Source of the DNA: Bog-473 sp963737745
GTDB taxonomy: Bacteria > Actinomycetota > Acidimicrobiia > Acidimicrobiales > RAAP-2
Assembly: GCA_963737745.1 (NCBI GenBank)
Contig: CAVTTR010000007.1
Span: 372,001-436,000 of the forward strand
DNA: 64,000 nt
Direction: 5' to 3'
Under the pieces are notes generated by a model that saw nothing but the letters and a program-made list of their open reading frames with translations, made no database searches and was not told where the DNA came from. The position numbers and the translations under genes were made by a program. Shown here piece by piece: positions 34,572 to 43,243 of the stretch (its first letter is position 1; each line of letters opens with the position of its first letter).

Positions 34572-35597
34572 CTATCCCCCCGATGCGTCCTGCACGCGGG
34601 TCTTGCCGGCCGTGATGAAGGGCATCATGCCGCGCAACTCCTGTCCGATCTTCTCAATGGGATGCGCCTGGCCCTCCTTGCGGAGTGCTTCGAAGTTGGG
34701 ACGCCCCGCCTTGTTCTCAGCGATCCATTCTTCGGCAAAGGCCCCGCTCTTGATCTCGTCGAGGATCGTCTGCATTTCGGCCCGCACCGCAGCGTTGATG
34801 ACCCGAGGGCCGCGGGTGACATCGCCGTACTCGGCCGTGTCCGAGATCGAATAGCGCATGCCCGCGATGCCCTGCTCATACATGAGGTCGACGATGAGCT
34901 TCAGCTCGTGCAAGCACTCGAAGTACGCGGACTCCGGTTGATAGCCGGCGTCGACGAGCGTCTCGAATCCGGCGGTCACCAGGGCGGTCAGCCCCCCGCA
35001 CAGCACGACCTGCTCGCCAAAGAGGTCAGTCTCGGTCTCTTCGTCAAACGTGGTGTCCAACACACCGGCCCGGGTGGCACCGATGGCGTGGGCGTACGAA
35101 AGCGCCAGTTCGCGAGCCTTCCCCGTCGCATCTTGGTGGACGGCGATCAGCGAGGGCACACCGCCGCCTTCGGTGTAGGTCCGGCGCACCAGGTGCCCGG
35201 GGCCTTTCGGAGCCACCATGGTCACGTCGACTCCGGGTGGCGGCACGATCTGCCCGAAGCGGATGTTGAACCCGTGCGCGAACATGAGGCAGTCACCCTG
35301 GTTGAGATGGGGGGCGATGTGCTCGTCGTAGGCCGCCTTCTGCTCGGTGTCGGGCAACAGGATCATGATCACGTCAGCTTCGGCCGCGGCGTCGGCCAAT
35401 GACGTGACCCGCAGTCCGGCCTCTTCCGCCTTGCGCTTGCTGCTCGATCCATCGCGGAAGGCGACCCGGACATCGACACCCGACTCGAGCAGGTTGAGCG
35501 CATGGGCGTGCCCTTGCGACCCGTAGCCCAAAATGGCCACCTTGCGGCCCGCGATCAGGCTGGGGTCGGCGTCGGATTCGTAGTACAGCGTGGCCAT
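34572..35597 (-). CDS. ilvC: Ketol-acid reductoisomerase (class I)
   Basis: IlvC isomerises and reduces acetolactate or acetohydroxybutyrate with NADPH. The 341-aa length defines class I. The Rossmann motif is VAILGYGSQGHAHALNLLES, with FRDGSSSKRKA in the cofactor loop, MVAPKGPGHLVRRTYTEGGG, and metal-site DLFGEQVVLCGGLTALVTAG and ECLHELKLIVDLMYEQGI. It is the third gene of ilvB-ilvN-ilvC, about 90 nt after ilvN. Confidence 0.97.
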   Translation of the reverse strand: MATLYYESDADPSLIAGRKVAILGYGSQGHAHALNLLESGVDVRVAFRDGSSSKRKAEEAGLRVTSLADAAAEADVIMILLPDTEQKAAYDEHIAPHLNQGDCLMFAHGFNIRFGQIVPPPGVDVTMVAPKGPGHLVRRTYTEGGGVPSLIAVHQDATGKARELALSYAHAIGATRAGVLDTTFDEETETDLFGEQVVLCGGLTALVTAGFETLVDAGYQPESAYFECLHELKLIVDLMYEQGIAGMRYSISDTAEYGDVTRGPRVINAAVRAEMQTILDEIKSGAFAEEWIAENKAGRPNFEALRKEGQAHPIEKIGQELRGMMPFITAGKTRVQDASGG

Positions 35598-35686
35598 GTC
35601 GTGTGCTCTTTCTCTCGTTCGATGTGCTGTGTCGTTCAGAAGCTGTGTCGTTCAACTACGGCGTTTGTTCGGTTGCTCAGTCAAGA

Positions 35687-36223
35687 TCAGTGCCGATCCA
35701 GCTTAGGCAGGGCAACTCGCCCTGTCCGCTGGAGCTCGACCACGGTGTACTGCTCCAAGAGGCCCTCGAAGTCATCGATCTTCTCGGGCCGCCCGGCCAG
35801 CATGATGGTGAGCTGCTCCGCCCCCACGCTCACCACCTCGCCCCCGAATACGCCGACGAGATCAATGACCTGCGAGCGCTCGGTGAGGCCCACCCGCACG
35901 GTGACCAAGAGCAACTCTCGTTCGACCGCTTCGGACGGCGAGAGCTCCCCGATGGAGACCACGTTGACCAGCTTGTCCAATTGCATGATCACTTGTTCCA
36001 AGGGCGCCGATTCGACGTCCACCACAATGGTGATCCGACTGAAGTGCTCGTGCTCGTCCGTGGGGGCCACGGCCAAGGAATAGATGTTGAAACCGCGACG
36101 GCTGAACAACCCCGCCACGCGCGAGAGCACGCCGGCCTTGTTCTCGACCAGTACCGAGAGAATGTGATGCCGCGGCTTCCCCGCCTTTGCGCCGTGGATC
36201 GAGGTCACATTGGCCGCGCTCAT
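35687..36223 (-). CDS. ilvN: Acetolactate synthase small (regulatory) subunit
   Basis: The regulatory subunit confers valine feedback on IlvB. The 178-aa protein has an N-terminal ACT domain, HHILSVLVENKAGVLSRVAG then FSRRGFNIYSLAVAPTDEHE, a linker with VSIGELSPSEAVERELLLVT and a second ACT-like domain. Its ATG overlaps the ilvB stop by 4 nt (ATGA). Confidence 0.96.
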   Translation of the reverse strand: MSAANVTSIHGAKAGKPRHHILSVLVENKAGVLSRVAGLFSRRGFNIYSLAVAPTDEHEHFSRITIVVDVESAPLEQVIMQLDKLVNVVSIGELSPSEAVERELLLVTVRVGLTERSQVIDLVGVFGGEVVSVGAEQLTIMLAGRPEKIDDFEGLLEQYTVVELQRTGRVALPKLDRH

Positions 36224-37950
36224 CGAGACGGCGCCGTCTGATCGGGATGGACCAAGATGTCGTCGTTGGAACGACCCGCCGCCACCATGGGGAACACCTT
36301 CTCGAAGGCGTCGGTCCGAAAATCGACCACGACCGGCCGGTCGTCGATGGAATTCGCCTTCTCAATGGCCGGGCCGACGTCTTCGGGAGACTCGGCCCGA
36401 ATGCCGACGCATCCCATGGCCTCGGCCCACTTCACGTAGTCGGGGAGGTCGGGCGAGAGATACACCTCCGAGTAGCGCTCCTCGTAGAACATCTCCTGCC
36501 ACTGGCGCACCATGCCGAGGTAGGCATTGTTCAAAATGGCGATCTTCACCGGGATCTGCTCGGCCGAGGCGGTCACGAGCTCTTGCGCCGTCATTTGAAA
36601 ACAACCATCGCCGTCGATGGCCCACACCGTGCGATCGGGGCGTCCCACCTTCGCCCCGATTGACGCCGGCACGGCGAAGCCCATGGTCCCCGCCCCTCCT
36701 GAATTCACCCACGTGTAGGGATGATCGAACTGCCAGTACTGCGAGGCCCACATCTGATGCTGCCCTACCCCCGACACCACGATGGCGTCAGAAGGCGCGG
36801 CGTCGCGCAACTGCTCGACCACCATCTGGGGCTTGATGGCACCACCCTCGGCGTGGTCGTAATAGAGGGGGAACTGCTCCTGCCACTTGTGCACCTGTTC
36901 CCACCACGGCGCCAGATCCTGGACCACCGGGGTCTCGGCGTTGGCGTTCATGGCCGACAACAACTCTTCGATCACCAGCCGGCAGTCCCCGGCGATACCG
37001 ACGTCTGCCATGCGCACCTTGCCCAGTTCGGCCGGATCAACGTCGACATGGATGATCTTTGCTTCGGGCGCAAAGGCGTCGATCTTTCCCGTCACCCGGT
37101 CGTCGAAGCGGGCCCCGAGGCTGATGAGAAGGTCGCTGCGCTGCATCGCCGTCACCGCGGTGTAGTTGCCGTGCATGCCCGGCATGCCCAGGCACAGGGG
37201 ATGAGAATCGGGGAAAGCGCCGCGCGCCATCAGGGTGGTGACCACCGGGATACCCGTACGTTCGGCCAGGGAACGGAGAGCTTCGGCCGCCCGGGCCTTG
37301 AGCACGCCACCTCCGACATAGAGAACCGGGCGCTGCGCCTGGCGGATCAGCTCGGCGGCCTGGCGGACGAGCGCAGGATCGCCCACGGTGTGCGGGTGGT
37401 AGCCGGGGAGATCGAGTTCTTCGACCGATGTCGGCCAGTACCACTCCATTGTGGCGTTGGCGATGTCCTTTGGGAAGTCGATGAGTACCGGCCCCGGACG
37501 TCCGGTGGTCGCGACGTGGAAGGCGGCGGCCACGACGCTCGGGATGTCGTTGACGTCCTTGATCAGCCAGTTGTGCTTGGTGATGCCCATCGTGACGCCG
37601 GTGATGTCGCACTCTTGAAAGGCATCAGTGCCGATCGAGCCCGTAGCCACCTGGCCCGACACCACGACCAGTGGCGTCGAATCCATGTACGCGTTGGCCA
37701 GCGGCGTCACGATGTTGGTTGCTCCGGGCCCGCTGGTCACCATGGCCACGCCGGGCTTGCCGGTCACCATGGCGTACCCCTCGGCCATGTGACCAGCGCC
37801 CTGCTCGTGGCGCACCAGGACGTGGCGGATGGAGGAGTCGATGATCGGGTCGTAGACGGGCAGGATGGCTCCGCCGGGCAGGCCGAACATGACGTCGACG
37901 CCCTGCATCTCGAGGCTCTTGATGAGTGCCTGTGCTCCGGTGAGCTTCAT
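36220..37950 (-). CDS. ilvB: Acetolactate synthase large subunit
   Basis: A ThDP enzyme condensing pyruvate with pyruvate or 2-oxobutyrate. The 576-aa catalytic subunit starts MKLTGAQALIKSLEMQGVDV at ATG 37950 (AGGACG upstream). It shows FGLPGGAILPVYD, VRHEQGAGHMAEGYAMVTGK (catalytic Glu), TSGPGATNIVTPLANAYMDS, and the ThDP motif AIDGDGCFQMTAQELVTASA with ILNNAYLGMVRQWQ. It is preceded by a 16-aa leader peptide and attenuator, and coupled to ilvN. Confidence 0.97.
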   Translation of the reverse strand: MKLTGAQALIKSLEMQGVDVMFGLPGGAILPVYDPIIDSSIRHVLVRHEQGAGHMAEGYAMVTGKPGVAMVTSGPGATNIVTPLANAYMDSTPLVVVSGQVATGSIGTDAFQECDITGVTMGITKHNWLIKDVNDIPSVVAAAFHVATTGRPGPVLIDFPKDIANATMEWYWPTSVEELDLPGYHPHTVGDPALVRQAAELIRQAQRPVLYVGGGVLKARAAEALRSLAERTGIPVVTTLMARGAFPDSHPLCLGMPGMHGNYTAVTAMQRSDLLISLGARFDDRVTGKIDAFAPEAKIIHVDVDPAELGKVRMADVGIAGDCRLVIEELLSAMNANAETPVVQDLAPWWEQVHKWQEQFPLYYDHAEGGAIKPQMVVEQLRDAAPSDAIVVSGVGQHQMWASQYWQFDHPYTWVNSGGAGTMGFAVPASIGAKVGRPDRTVWAIDGDGCFQMTAQELVTASAEQIPVKIAILNNAYLGMVRQWQEMFYEERYSEVYLSPDLPDYVKWAEAMGCVGIRAESPEDVGPAIEKANSIDDRPVVVDFRTDAFEKVFPMVAAGRSNDDILVHPDQTAPSR

Positions 37951-38012
37951 CGTTCGTCCTGTCTCTCTCTTCGTGCGGTTGCAACCGTGGCGGGTTGGTA
38001 GTGACTTGGTCC

Positions 38013-38045
38013 GGAAAATGAAACGACCCCCCGTTTGGGAGGTCG
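38013..38045 (-). terminator. Attenuator terminator upstream of ilvB
   Basis: On the minus strand CGACCTCCC-AAAC-GGGGGGTCG forms a 9-bp stem (one G-T pair), followed by TTTCATTTT, 74 nt before ilvB. Between it and the leader lies a GC-only hairpin, GCGCGCG (38075-38069) with CGCGCGC (38056-38050), which starts directly after the leader stop codon. Confidence 0.75.
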
Positions 38046-38075
38046 AGAAGCGCGCGTTGCAGTGAAGCCGCGCGC

Positions 38076-38126
38076 TTACGTTACGAGTACCAGAATCCGT
38101 GAGTGGTCGTGGCGGCCCGTGCGCAT
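38076..38126 (-). CDS. ilvB leader peptide MRTGRHDHSRILVLVT
   Basis: A 16-codon frame ending ATT-CTG-GTA-CTC-GTA-ACG-TAA: Ile, Leu, Val, Leu, Val, Thr in a row before the stop, the codons of the three end products. It lies upstream of ilvBNC. The MRT...R...LVLV pattern resembles known actinobacterial ilvB leaders. No Shine-Dalgarno is present and the -10 hexamer ends 9 nt before the ATG, consistent with a leaderless transcript. Confidence 0.82.
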   Translation of the reverse strand: MRTGRHDHSRILVLVT

Positions 38127-38135
38127 GATCGCACC

Positions 38136-38164
38136 ATTGTGGCACGTCACGGCCGCCCCGACAA
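38136..38164 (-). promoter_or_regulatory. Promoter of the ilvB leader
   Basis: On the minus strand: TTGTCG (38164-38159), a 17-nt spacer, CACAAT (38141-38136), then 9 nt to the leader ATG. It lies in the 59 nt between the leader ATG and the ilvD stop, so ilvBNC has its own promoter. Confidence 0.6.
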
Positions 38165-38185
38165 CCCCTGGGCTCGGTCGATGGC

Positions 38186-39949
38186 TCACGTGGGGGCCAT
38201 CCCCCCGCCCAAAAGGGCCGGGAGCGCCGTCGCCCGCATGCGAGCCAGCACCCGGTCGGTGACTGGCGCCACGTCCGGATGGACGCCACCGTTGCCCTCG
38301 GCGGCGACCCGCCACGCCGCGGCGCGCCGCTCCAACAGGTCAGCATCGTCGAATTGGAGGCAGTCGAGGCGATCAGTGGTCAGGTCGACGACGACGGTGT
38401 CTCCGTCCTCGACGAGCGCGATGGGGCCCCCGAGAAATGCTTCGGGCGCGACGTGGCCGATGACCAGCCCAACCGATCCCCCCGAGAAGCGGGCATCGGT
38501 CATCAGGGCGATGGTGATGTGCCGCTGGCGGCACAGGGCCGTGATCCGCGACGTCGGATCGAGGAGCTCGGGCATGCCGGGGGCGCCACGGGGGCCTTCG
38601 TAACGGATCACCACCATGTCGTTGTCCAAAAAGCTGCCCGGTTCGCGGTCAAGGGCCTCGATGAGGGACCGCTCGCCGTTGAACACGCGGGCACGTCCGG
38701 TAAAGACGCCGTCTTTCACGCCACCTTCCACGCCGGCGACCTTGAGAATCGCTCCGCCGGCGGGCGCCAGGTTGCCACGCAGGAGGCGCAGACCCCCGGT
38801 GTCCTTGAACGGCTTGTCGACCGGGAAGATCACGTCGCCGTCGGGCGGGGCTGGGTCGAGACGCCGCAACTGCTGAGCCAGGGTCTCACCCGTGCACGTC
38901 ATGGCATCGCCGTCGAGGAATCCGGCCGCGAAGAGCTCGTTGACGACGACCTGCAGCCCCCCTTTCTCGTCCACGTCCACCATCGAGTAATCACCGAACG
39001 GTCGCATGTTGACCAGCACGGGCAGGCGCCGAGCCAGCTCGTTGAATTCCTGCTGGCTCATCACGTCGCCCCAGAGATCGAGACCCGCGGCACGGGCAAT
39101 CTCGACGCTGTGCAACAACACATTGGTGGACCCGCCCATGGCGATGGTCACGGTGAGGGCGTTGCGCAGCGAGGCGGGCGTCACGATGTCGCGCGGCCGA
39201 ATGCCCTCCTTCTCCATGGCGAGGAGACAATCGACGGTCTGATCGGGGAACTCGGTGAGCCGCCGGGGGTCGTCCGAGGGCGGTGCCACCATGTGCAGCG
39301 GTTCGAGCCCGAGAACGGCGATGAAGGTCTGCATCGTGTTGTAGGTGAACATGCCTCCGCAGCTGCCCTGCCCGGGGCAGGCGTGCAGTGCATAGCGGGC
39401 TCGGACCTCGGCGTCGCGGTCAGCCATCTGGAAGGCCGAGACGAGGTCGATGCGGTCACCCGTCTCGGGATCGATGCCCGGCCTGATCGGGCCGTCGGAA
39501 AGGATGACCGAAGGCGTGTTGTTCTCGAGGACGGCGGCCACGGTTCCGACGGGCGGCTTGTCGCAGGCCACGACGGCGACCAGCCCGGCGACGCTGTTCG
39601 CCGCCAAGTGGACGTCGGCGACGTCGTGGACGAGCTCGCGGCCGATGAGGGAGAACCGCATCTGGGGCGTGCCGTTGAGCTGTCCGTCCGAGACACCCAC
39701 GGTGAACACCGATGGGATCAGCCTGACCGCCAGGTCGTCCTCGGCGATGCGACGCGACAACGCGGCCTGGACTGCCTGGACCTTCTGGGGCACTCCCAGG
39801 TAGCACTGGCTGTCCCCCAGGTTGCCAATGACGGCCCACACCGGGTCATGGATCTTCCCGACGTCCTCACCGAGGAATGCGGCCGTGCCGACCCTTTGCA
39901 CGTCGCGCCCGGGATTGATCGACACGAACGTCTCTGATTCCTTGCGCAC
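38186..39949 (-). CDS. ilvD: IlvD/Edd family dehydratase, probable dihydroxy-acid dehydratase
   Basis: A 587-aa Fe-S dehydratase; DHAD makes 2-keto acids for Val, Ile and Leu. Cluster-ligand regions are LGDSQCYLG, VAVVACDKPPVGTVAAVL and CPGQGSCGGMFTYNTMQTFI; also MGGSTNVLLHSVEIARAAGL and MTDARFSGGSVGLVIGHVAP. The first motif differs from the usual TPCN form and the length is slightly greater than many IlvD, so it is a divergent subgroup; a sugar-acid dehydratase cannot be excluded. Location directly upstream of ilvBNC favours DHAD. The start is GTG 39949; CATTAG 9 nt upstream hints at a leaderless start. Confidence 0.85.
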   Translation of the reverse strand: MRKESETFVSINPGRDVQRVGTAAFLGEDVGKIHDPVWAVIGNLGDSQCYLGVPQKVQAVQAALSRRIAEDDLAVRLIPSVFTVGVSDGQLNGTPQMRFSLIGRELVHDVADVHLAANSVAGLVAVVACDKPPVGTVAAVLENNTPSVILSDGPIRPGIDPETGDRIDLVSAFQMADRDAEVRARYALHACPGQGSCGGMFTYNTMQTFIAVLGLEPLHMVAPPSDDPRRLTEFPDQTVDCLLAMEKEGIRPRDIVTPASLRNALTVTIAMGGSTNVLLHSVEIARAAGLDLWGDVMSQQEFNELARRLPVLVNMRPFGDYSMVDVDEKGGLQVVVNELFAAGFLDGDAMTCTGETLAQQLRRLDPAPPDGDVIFPVDKPFKDTGGLRLLRGNLAPAGGAILKVAGVEGGVKDGVFTGRARVFNGERSLIEALDREPGSFLDNDMVVIRYEGPRGAPGMPELLDPTSRITALCRQRHITIALMTDARFSGGSVGLVIGHVAPEAFLGGPIALVEDGDTVVVDLTTDRLDCLQFDDADLLERRAAAWRVAAEGNGGVHPDVAPVTDRVLARMRATALPALLGGGMAPT

Positions 39950-40007
39950 CAGCCCAAACTAATGGCTTTGGATCAGCCGAGCGGGTCGAGCGGGCGAGCG
40001 GATGGAG

Positions 40008-41475
40008 CTACCCGCGCAACCGCCGGAGCTCTGCGGCCACCTCTTTGCCGTTCGCCTGGCCGGATGTCGCGTTCATGACTTCCTTGGTGAAGAAACCGCC
40101 CAATTTGTCCTCCCCTTCGATGTAGCGGGCCCACTCGTCGGGGTGGGCCGCCACCACCTCGGCCACCACGGCCGTCAAGGTGTCAGCCCCCAGGGCCTCG
40201 AAGCCCATCTCCCGGGCCAGCTGGCGCGGGTCGCTTCCCGTGTCAGCCACGGCGGCGCTCAACACGGCCTTGGACTGGGTAGCGGACAACTCACCCTTCG
40301 TCTCCATCTCGAGCAGCGTGACGAACGAGTCCTTCGGCAGCGCCAGTCCCGCCTCCCCTTCGGCTGCCAGCTCATTGGCCGCCCGGGCCAGAGCCAGCTT
40401 CACCGACGCCCCTGCGTCCACCGCGGACACGACCAGATGATCCAGACCGAGATCGACAACGGCTCGGATCTGATCCGCTTCGGCTTCGCTGGCGGACCCG
40501 CCGACGAGGGCCGACGAGGGCGGCCCGGCGATCGGCCGGCATGGGGCCCATGGCGACGCGCACCCGCTCCTGCCACGCCGCGTCGGGCACCAGTGGCACA
40601 AGGTCGGGCTCGGGGAAATAGCGGTAGTCGTTGGCCTCTTCCTTGGAGCGCATGGTTTGGGTCCGACCTGCGGCCTCGTCCCAGTGCCGCGTCTCCTGTC
40701 GTACCGAGTCGCCGCCCTCGATGAGGGCAATCTGACGCGCCGCTTCGTATTCGATGGCGCGACCGAGCGAACGCAGCGAGTTGAGATTCTTGATCTCGCA
40801 GCGCGTCCCGAAGCCGGCCGAGCCAACCGGACGCACCGAGACGTTGGCGTCGAAGCGCATCGACCCTTCTTCGAGCCGGCCGTCGGACGCCCCGGTGGCG
40901 ACCAGGATCCCGCGCAGCTCGGAGGCATACGCCCGCGCCTGCGCGGCGGAGCGGATGTCGGGCTCGCTCACGATCTCCACCAGCGGTACGCCCGAGCGGT
41001 TGTAGTCGACAAGGGCGTGGTGAGCCGAATTGATGCGGCCCCCCGCACCCACATGCGTGAGCTTGCCCGTGTCTTCTTCGAGGTGAGCCCGCGTGACACC
41101 GACCCGGAAGCCTCCGGGCAGTTCGAGCCATCCCCCCAGGTTGATCGGCTCGTCGTACTGGCTGATCTGATAATCCTTGGCCTGGTCGGGATAGAAGTAG
41201 TTCTTGCGGGCGAAACTCGAGGGGTGGATGTCGCAGTGCAGGGCCGTCCCGATGCGCATGGCCAGTTCCACCGCCTGCGCATTGAGCACGGGCAACGCCC
41301 CGGGAAGTCCGAGGCAGACCGGGCATACATTCGTGTTCGGCTCCTCGCCGAACTTGTTGCGACAGCCGCAGAACAACTTGGTGGTCGTGGCCAGCTCGCA
41401 GTGCACCTCCAGTCCGACCACGGTCTCCCAGACGGTGTCCGCACGCACGCGAACCGCTTCGGTGTCGAGGCTCAC
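40008..41475 (-). CDS. gatB: Asp/Glu-tRNA amidotransferase subunit B (frameshifted)
   Basis: GatB activates Glu-tRNA(Gln) or Asp-tRNA(Asn) for transamidation. Visible are TVVGLEVHCELATTTKLFCG, NVCPVCLGLPGALPVLNAQA (zinc Cys), YQISQYDEPINLGGWLELPG, RFDANVSVRPVGSAGFGTRC and YRYFPEPDLVPL, then a helical and YqeY-like tail (FFTKEVMNATSGQANGKEVA). A 10-bp tandem duplication at 40501-40520 breaks the frame; removing one copy restores RRAALVGGSASEAEADQ and about 485 aa. GTG 41475 overlaps the gatA stop as GTGA. Confidence 0.92.
40501..40520. repeat. 10-bp tandem duplication inside gatB
   Basis: CCGACGAGGG occurs twice head to tail. Deleting one copy restores the gatB reading frame with family-like residues on both sides, so the duplication is a recent replication slip or an assembly or sequencing error. 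Confidence 0.8.
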
Positions 41476-42905
41476 AGGGACCACTCCGTTCTCGGGGCAA
41501 CTGCTTCGACCGCCCCGGCCACCTGGAAGAGCAGCCGCTCGGCCAAGGCGGGGGCCAGGACCTGTACCCCCACCGGAAGACCGTCGGCTCCGACGCCGAA
41601 CGGCACCGACACCGCGGGGTGCCCGGCCAGGTTCGACGGGATGGTGCAGATGTCGTTCATGTACATGGCCATGGGATCATCGACCTTGTCGCCCACGGCG
41701 AATGCCGTCGTCGGAGCGGTGGCGCCCAACAACACGTCCACCGTCTCATAGGCCCGTTCGAACGCCTGTACCACCAGCGTGCGGACGCGCTGTGCCTGGG
41801 CGTAATAGGCGTCGTAATAGCCGGCCGAAAGGGCGTAGGTGCCGAGCATGATGCGGCGCTTCACCTCATCGCCGAAACCGGCGGTCCTGGTGGCAGTGTT
41901 CATGGCGGCGGCGTCGTCACCCTCGACGCGCAATCCGTAGCGCACGCCGTCGTAGCGGGCCAGGTTGGACGAGGCCTCGGCGGGAGCGATGATGTAATAG
42001 GCAGACAAGCCAAAGCCGAATTCGGGGACGCAGACCTCCTCAACCTTGGCGCCCGCCGCGGCCAGAGCCTCCGCCGCCTCGTAGACCTGCGCCTTCACGT
42101 CCGGGGCACAACCCTCGATGAGATCGGGACACAGCCCGATGCGCACGCCCTCCACACCGGCGTCGACAACCTCGAGAGTGGGAGGCGACGGCAAGCGCAA
42201 CGACGTGGTGTCGCAGGGATCGTGTCGTGCGATCACGTCGTAGAGCAAGGCCGCATCGGCGACGCTGGCCGCAAAGGGCCCGATCTGGTCGAGCGAACTG
42301 GCGAACGCCACCAGCCCGTAGCGCGAGACCCGGCCGTAGGTCGGCTTCATCCCGACGACGCCGCACAAGGCGGCCGGTTGGCGAATAGATCCGCCGGTAT
42401 CCGAGCCGAGGGCGAGCGGCGTGAAGCCGGCTGCGACGGCGGCAGCCGAACCACCACTGCTCCCCCCTGGCACCTTGTCGCTGTGGCGCGGGTTACGGGT
42501 CGGGCCGAAGGCGGAATTCTCGGTCGAGCTACCCATGGCGAACTCGTCCATGTTGGTCTTGCCTACGGCGATCGCACCGGCGTCGCGCAAGAGCGTGACT
42601 ACGGTGGCGTCATAGGGCGGTCGCCAACCCTGGAGGATTCGGGAGCCACACGTGGTCGGGATCCCTCTGGTGCACAGGTTGTCCTTCAACGCCACCGGCA
42701 CACCGGCCAAGGGACCGGGGTCACGACCCTCGGCCACGGCGGCATCGACGGCTGCGGCCTCGGCCAGGGCCGTGTCGGTCAGCACCTCCAAAAAGGCATG
42801 GGTCTCCCCGTCGTGGGCGGCCACGGACGCCAGGGCCTCCTCGGTCACCTCGCGCGCCGAGCGTTGGCCGTTCCGTACGGCAGCCGCGACCGCTCGTGCG
42901 CCCAT
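41472..42905 (-). CDS. gatA: Asp/Glu-tRNA amidotransferase subunit A
   Basis: The amidase subunit that releases ammonia from glutamine. The 477-aa protein has the amidase-signature Ser-cisSer-Lys triad: GVPVALKDNLCTRGIPTTCG (Lys), PGGSSGGSAAAVAAGFTPLA and LGSDTGGSIRQPAALCGVVG. Other family segments are FGPTRNPRHSDKVPGGSS and GLPVGVQVLAPALAERLLF. ATG 42905 overlaps the gatC stop (TGATG). Confidence 0.96.
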   Translation of the reverse strand: MGARAVAAAVRNGQRSAREVTEEALASVAAHDGETHAFLEVLTDTALAEAAAVDAAVAEGRDPGPLAGVPVALKDNLCTRGIPTTCGSRILQGWRPPYDATVVTLLRDAGAIAVGKTNMDEFAMGSSTENSAFGPTRNPRHSDKVPGGSSGGSAAAVAAGFTPLALGSDTGGSIRQPAALCGVVGMKPTYGRVSRYGLVAFASSLDQIGPFAASVADAALLYDVIARHDPCDTTSLRLPSPPTLEVVDAGVEGVRIGLCPDLIEGCAPDVKAQVYEAAEALAAAGAKVEEVCVPEFGFGLSAYYIIAPAEASSNLARYDGVRYGLRVEGDDAAAMNTATRTAGFGDEVKRRIMLGTYALSAGYYDAYYAQAQRVRTLVVQAFERAYETVDVLLGATAPTTAFAVGDKVDDPMAMYMNDICTIPSNLAGHPAVSVPFGVGADGLPVGVQVLAPALAERLLFQVAGAVEAVAPRTEWSL

Positions 42906-43243
42906 CACGGTGCCTCACCACCGATACGCGGCACCCGAAACCGGTTGTCCTCCACCGAGGGGGCGGCAGCCAACACCTCGGCCCGGTCGAGGCTCGGTCG
43001 GGGCTCATCGGGGCGCAGCACATTTTCGACCGGCAGCGGATGCGCCGTCGGTGCCAGGTGCGACAGATCGAGCGCGGCCACGTCGGCGGCATGGTCGAGC
43101 ACGGTGCGCAACTGTGCAGTGAAGAGGTCGACCTCGTCCTCGCGCAAGTGCAGACGGGCCAGGTTCGCCACGTGGATGACGTCTTCGCGACTCAGTTGTC
43201 CGGGACTCGCTCCTTCGTGGCCCGGCTCCTCGGGGTCGGTCAT
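42905..43243 (-). CDS. gatC: Asp/Glu-tRNA amidotransferase subunit C
   Basis: A 112-aa small subunit that stabilises GatA-GatB. Family pattern: LSREDVIHVANLARLHLRED, LRTVLDHAADVAALDLSHLA and RPDEPRPSLDRAEVLAAAPS, ending in RFRVPRIGGEAP. It overlaps the upstream esterase stop by 4 nt and gatA by 1 nt, so esterase-gatC-gatA-gatB is one operon. Confidence 0.94.
   Translation of the reverse strand: MTDPEEPGHEGASPGQLSREDVIHVANLARLHLREDEVDLFTAQLRTVLDHAADVAALDLSHLAPTAHPLPVENVLRPDEPRPSLDRAEVLAAAPSVEDNRFRVPRIGGEAP

Noticed and set aside
38279..39937. 552-codon plus-strand frame opposite ilvD
   Set aside because: Shadow of a conserved dehydratase gene; low-complexity composition and no recognisable motif.
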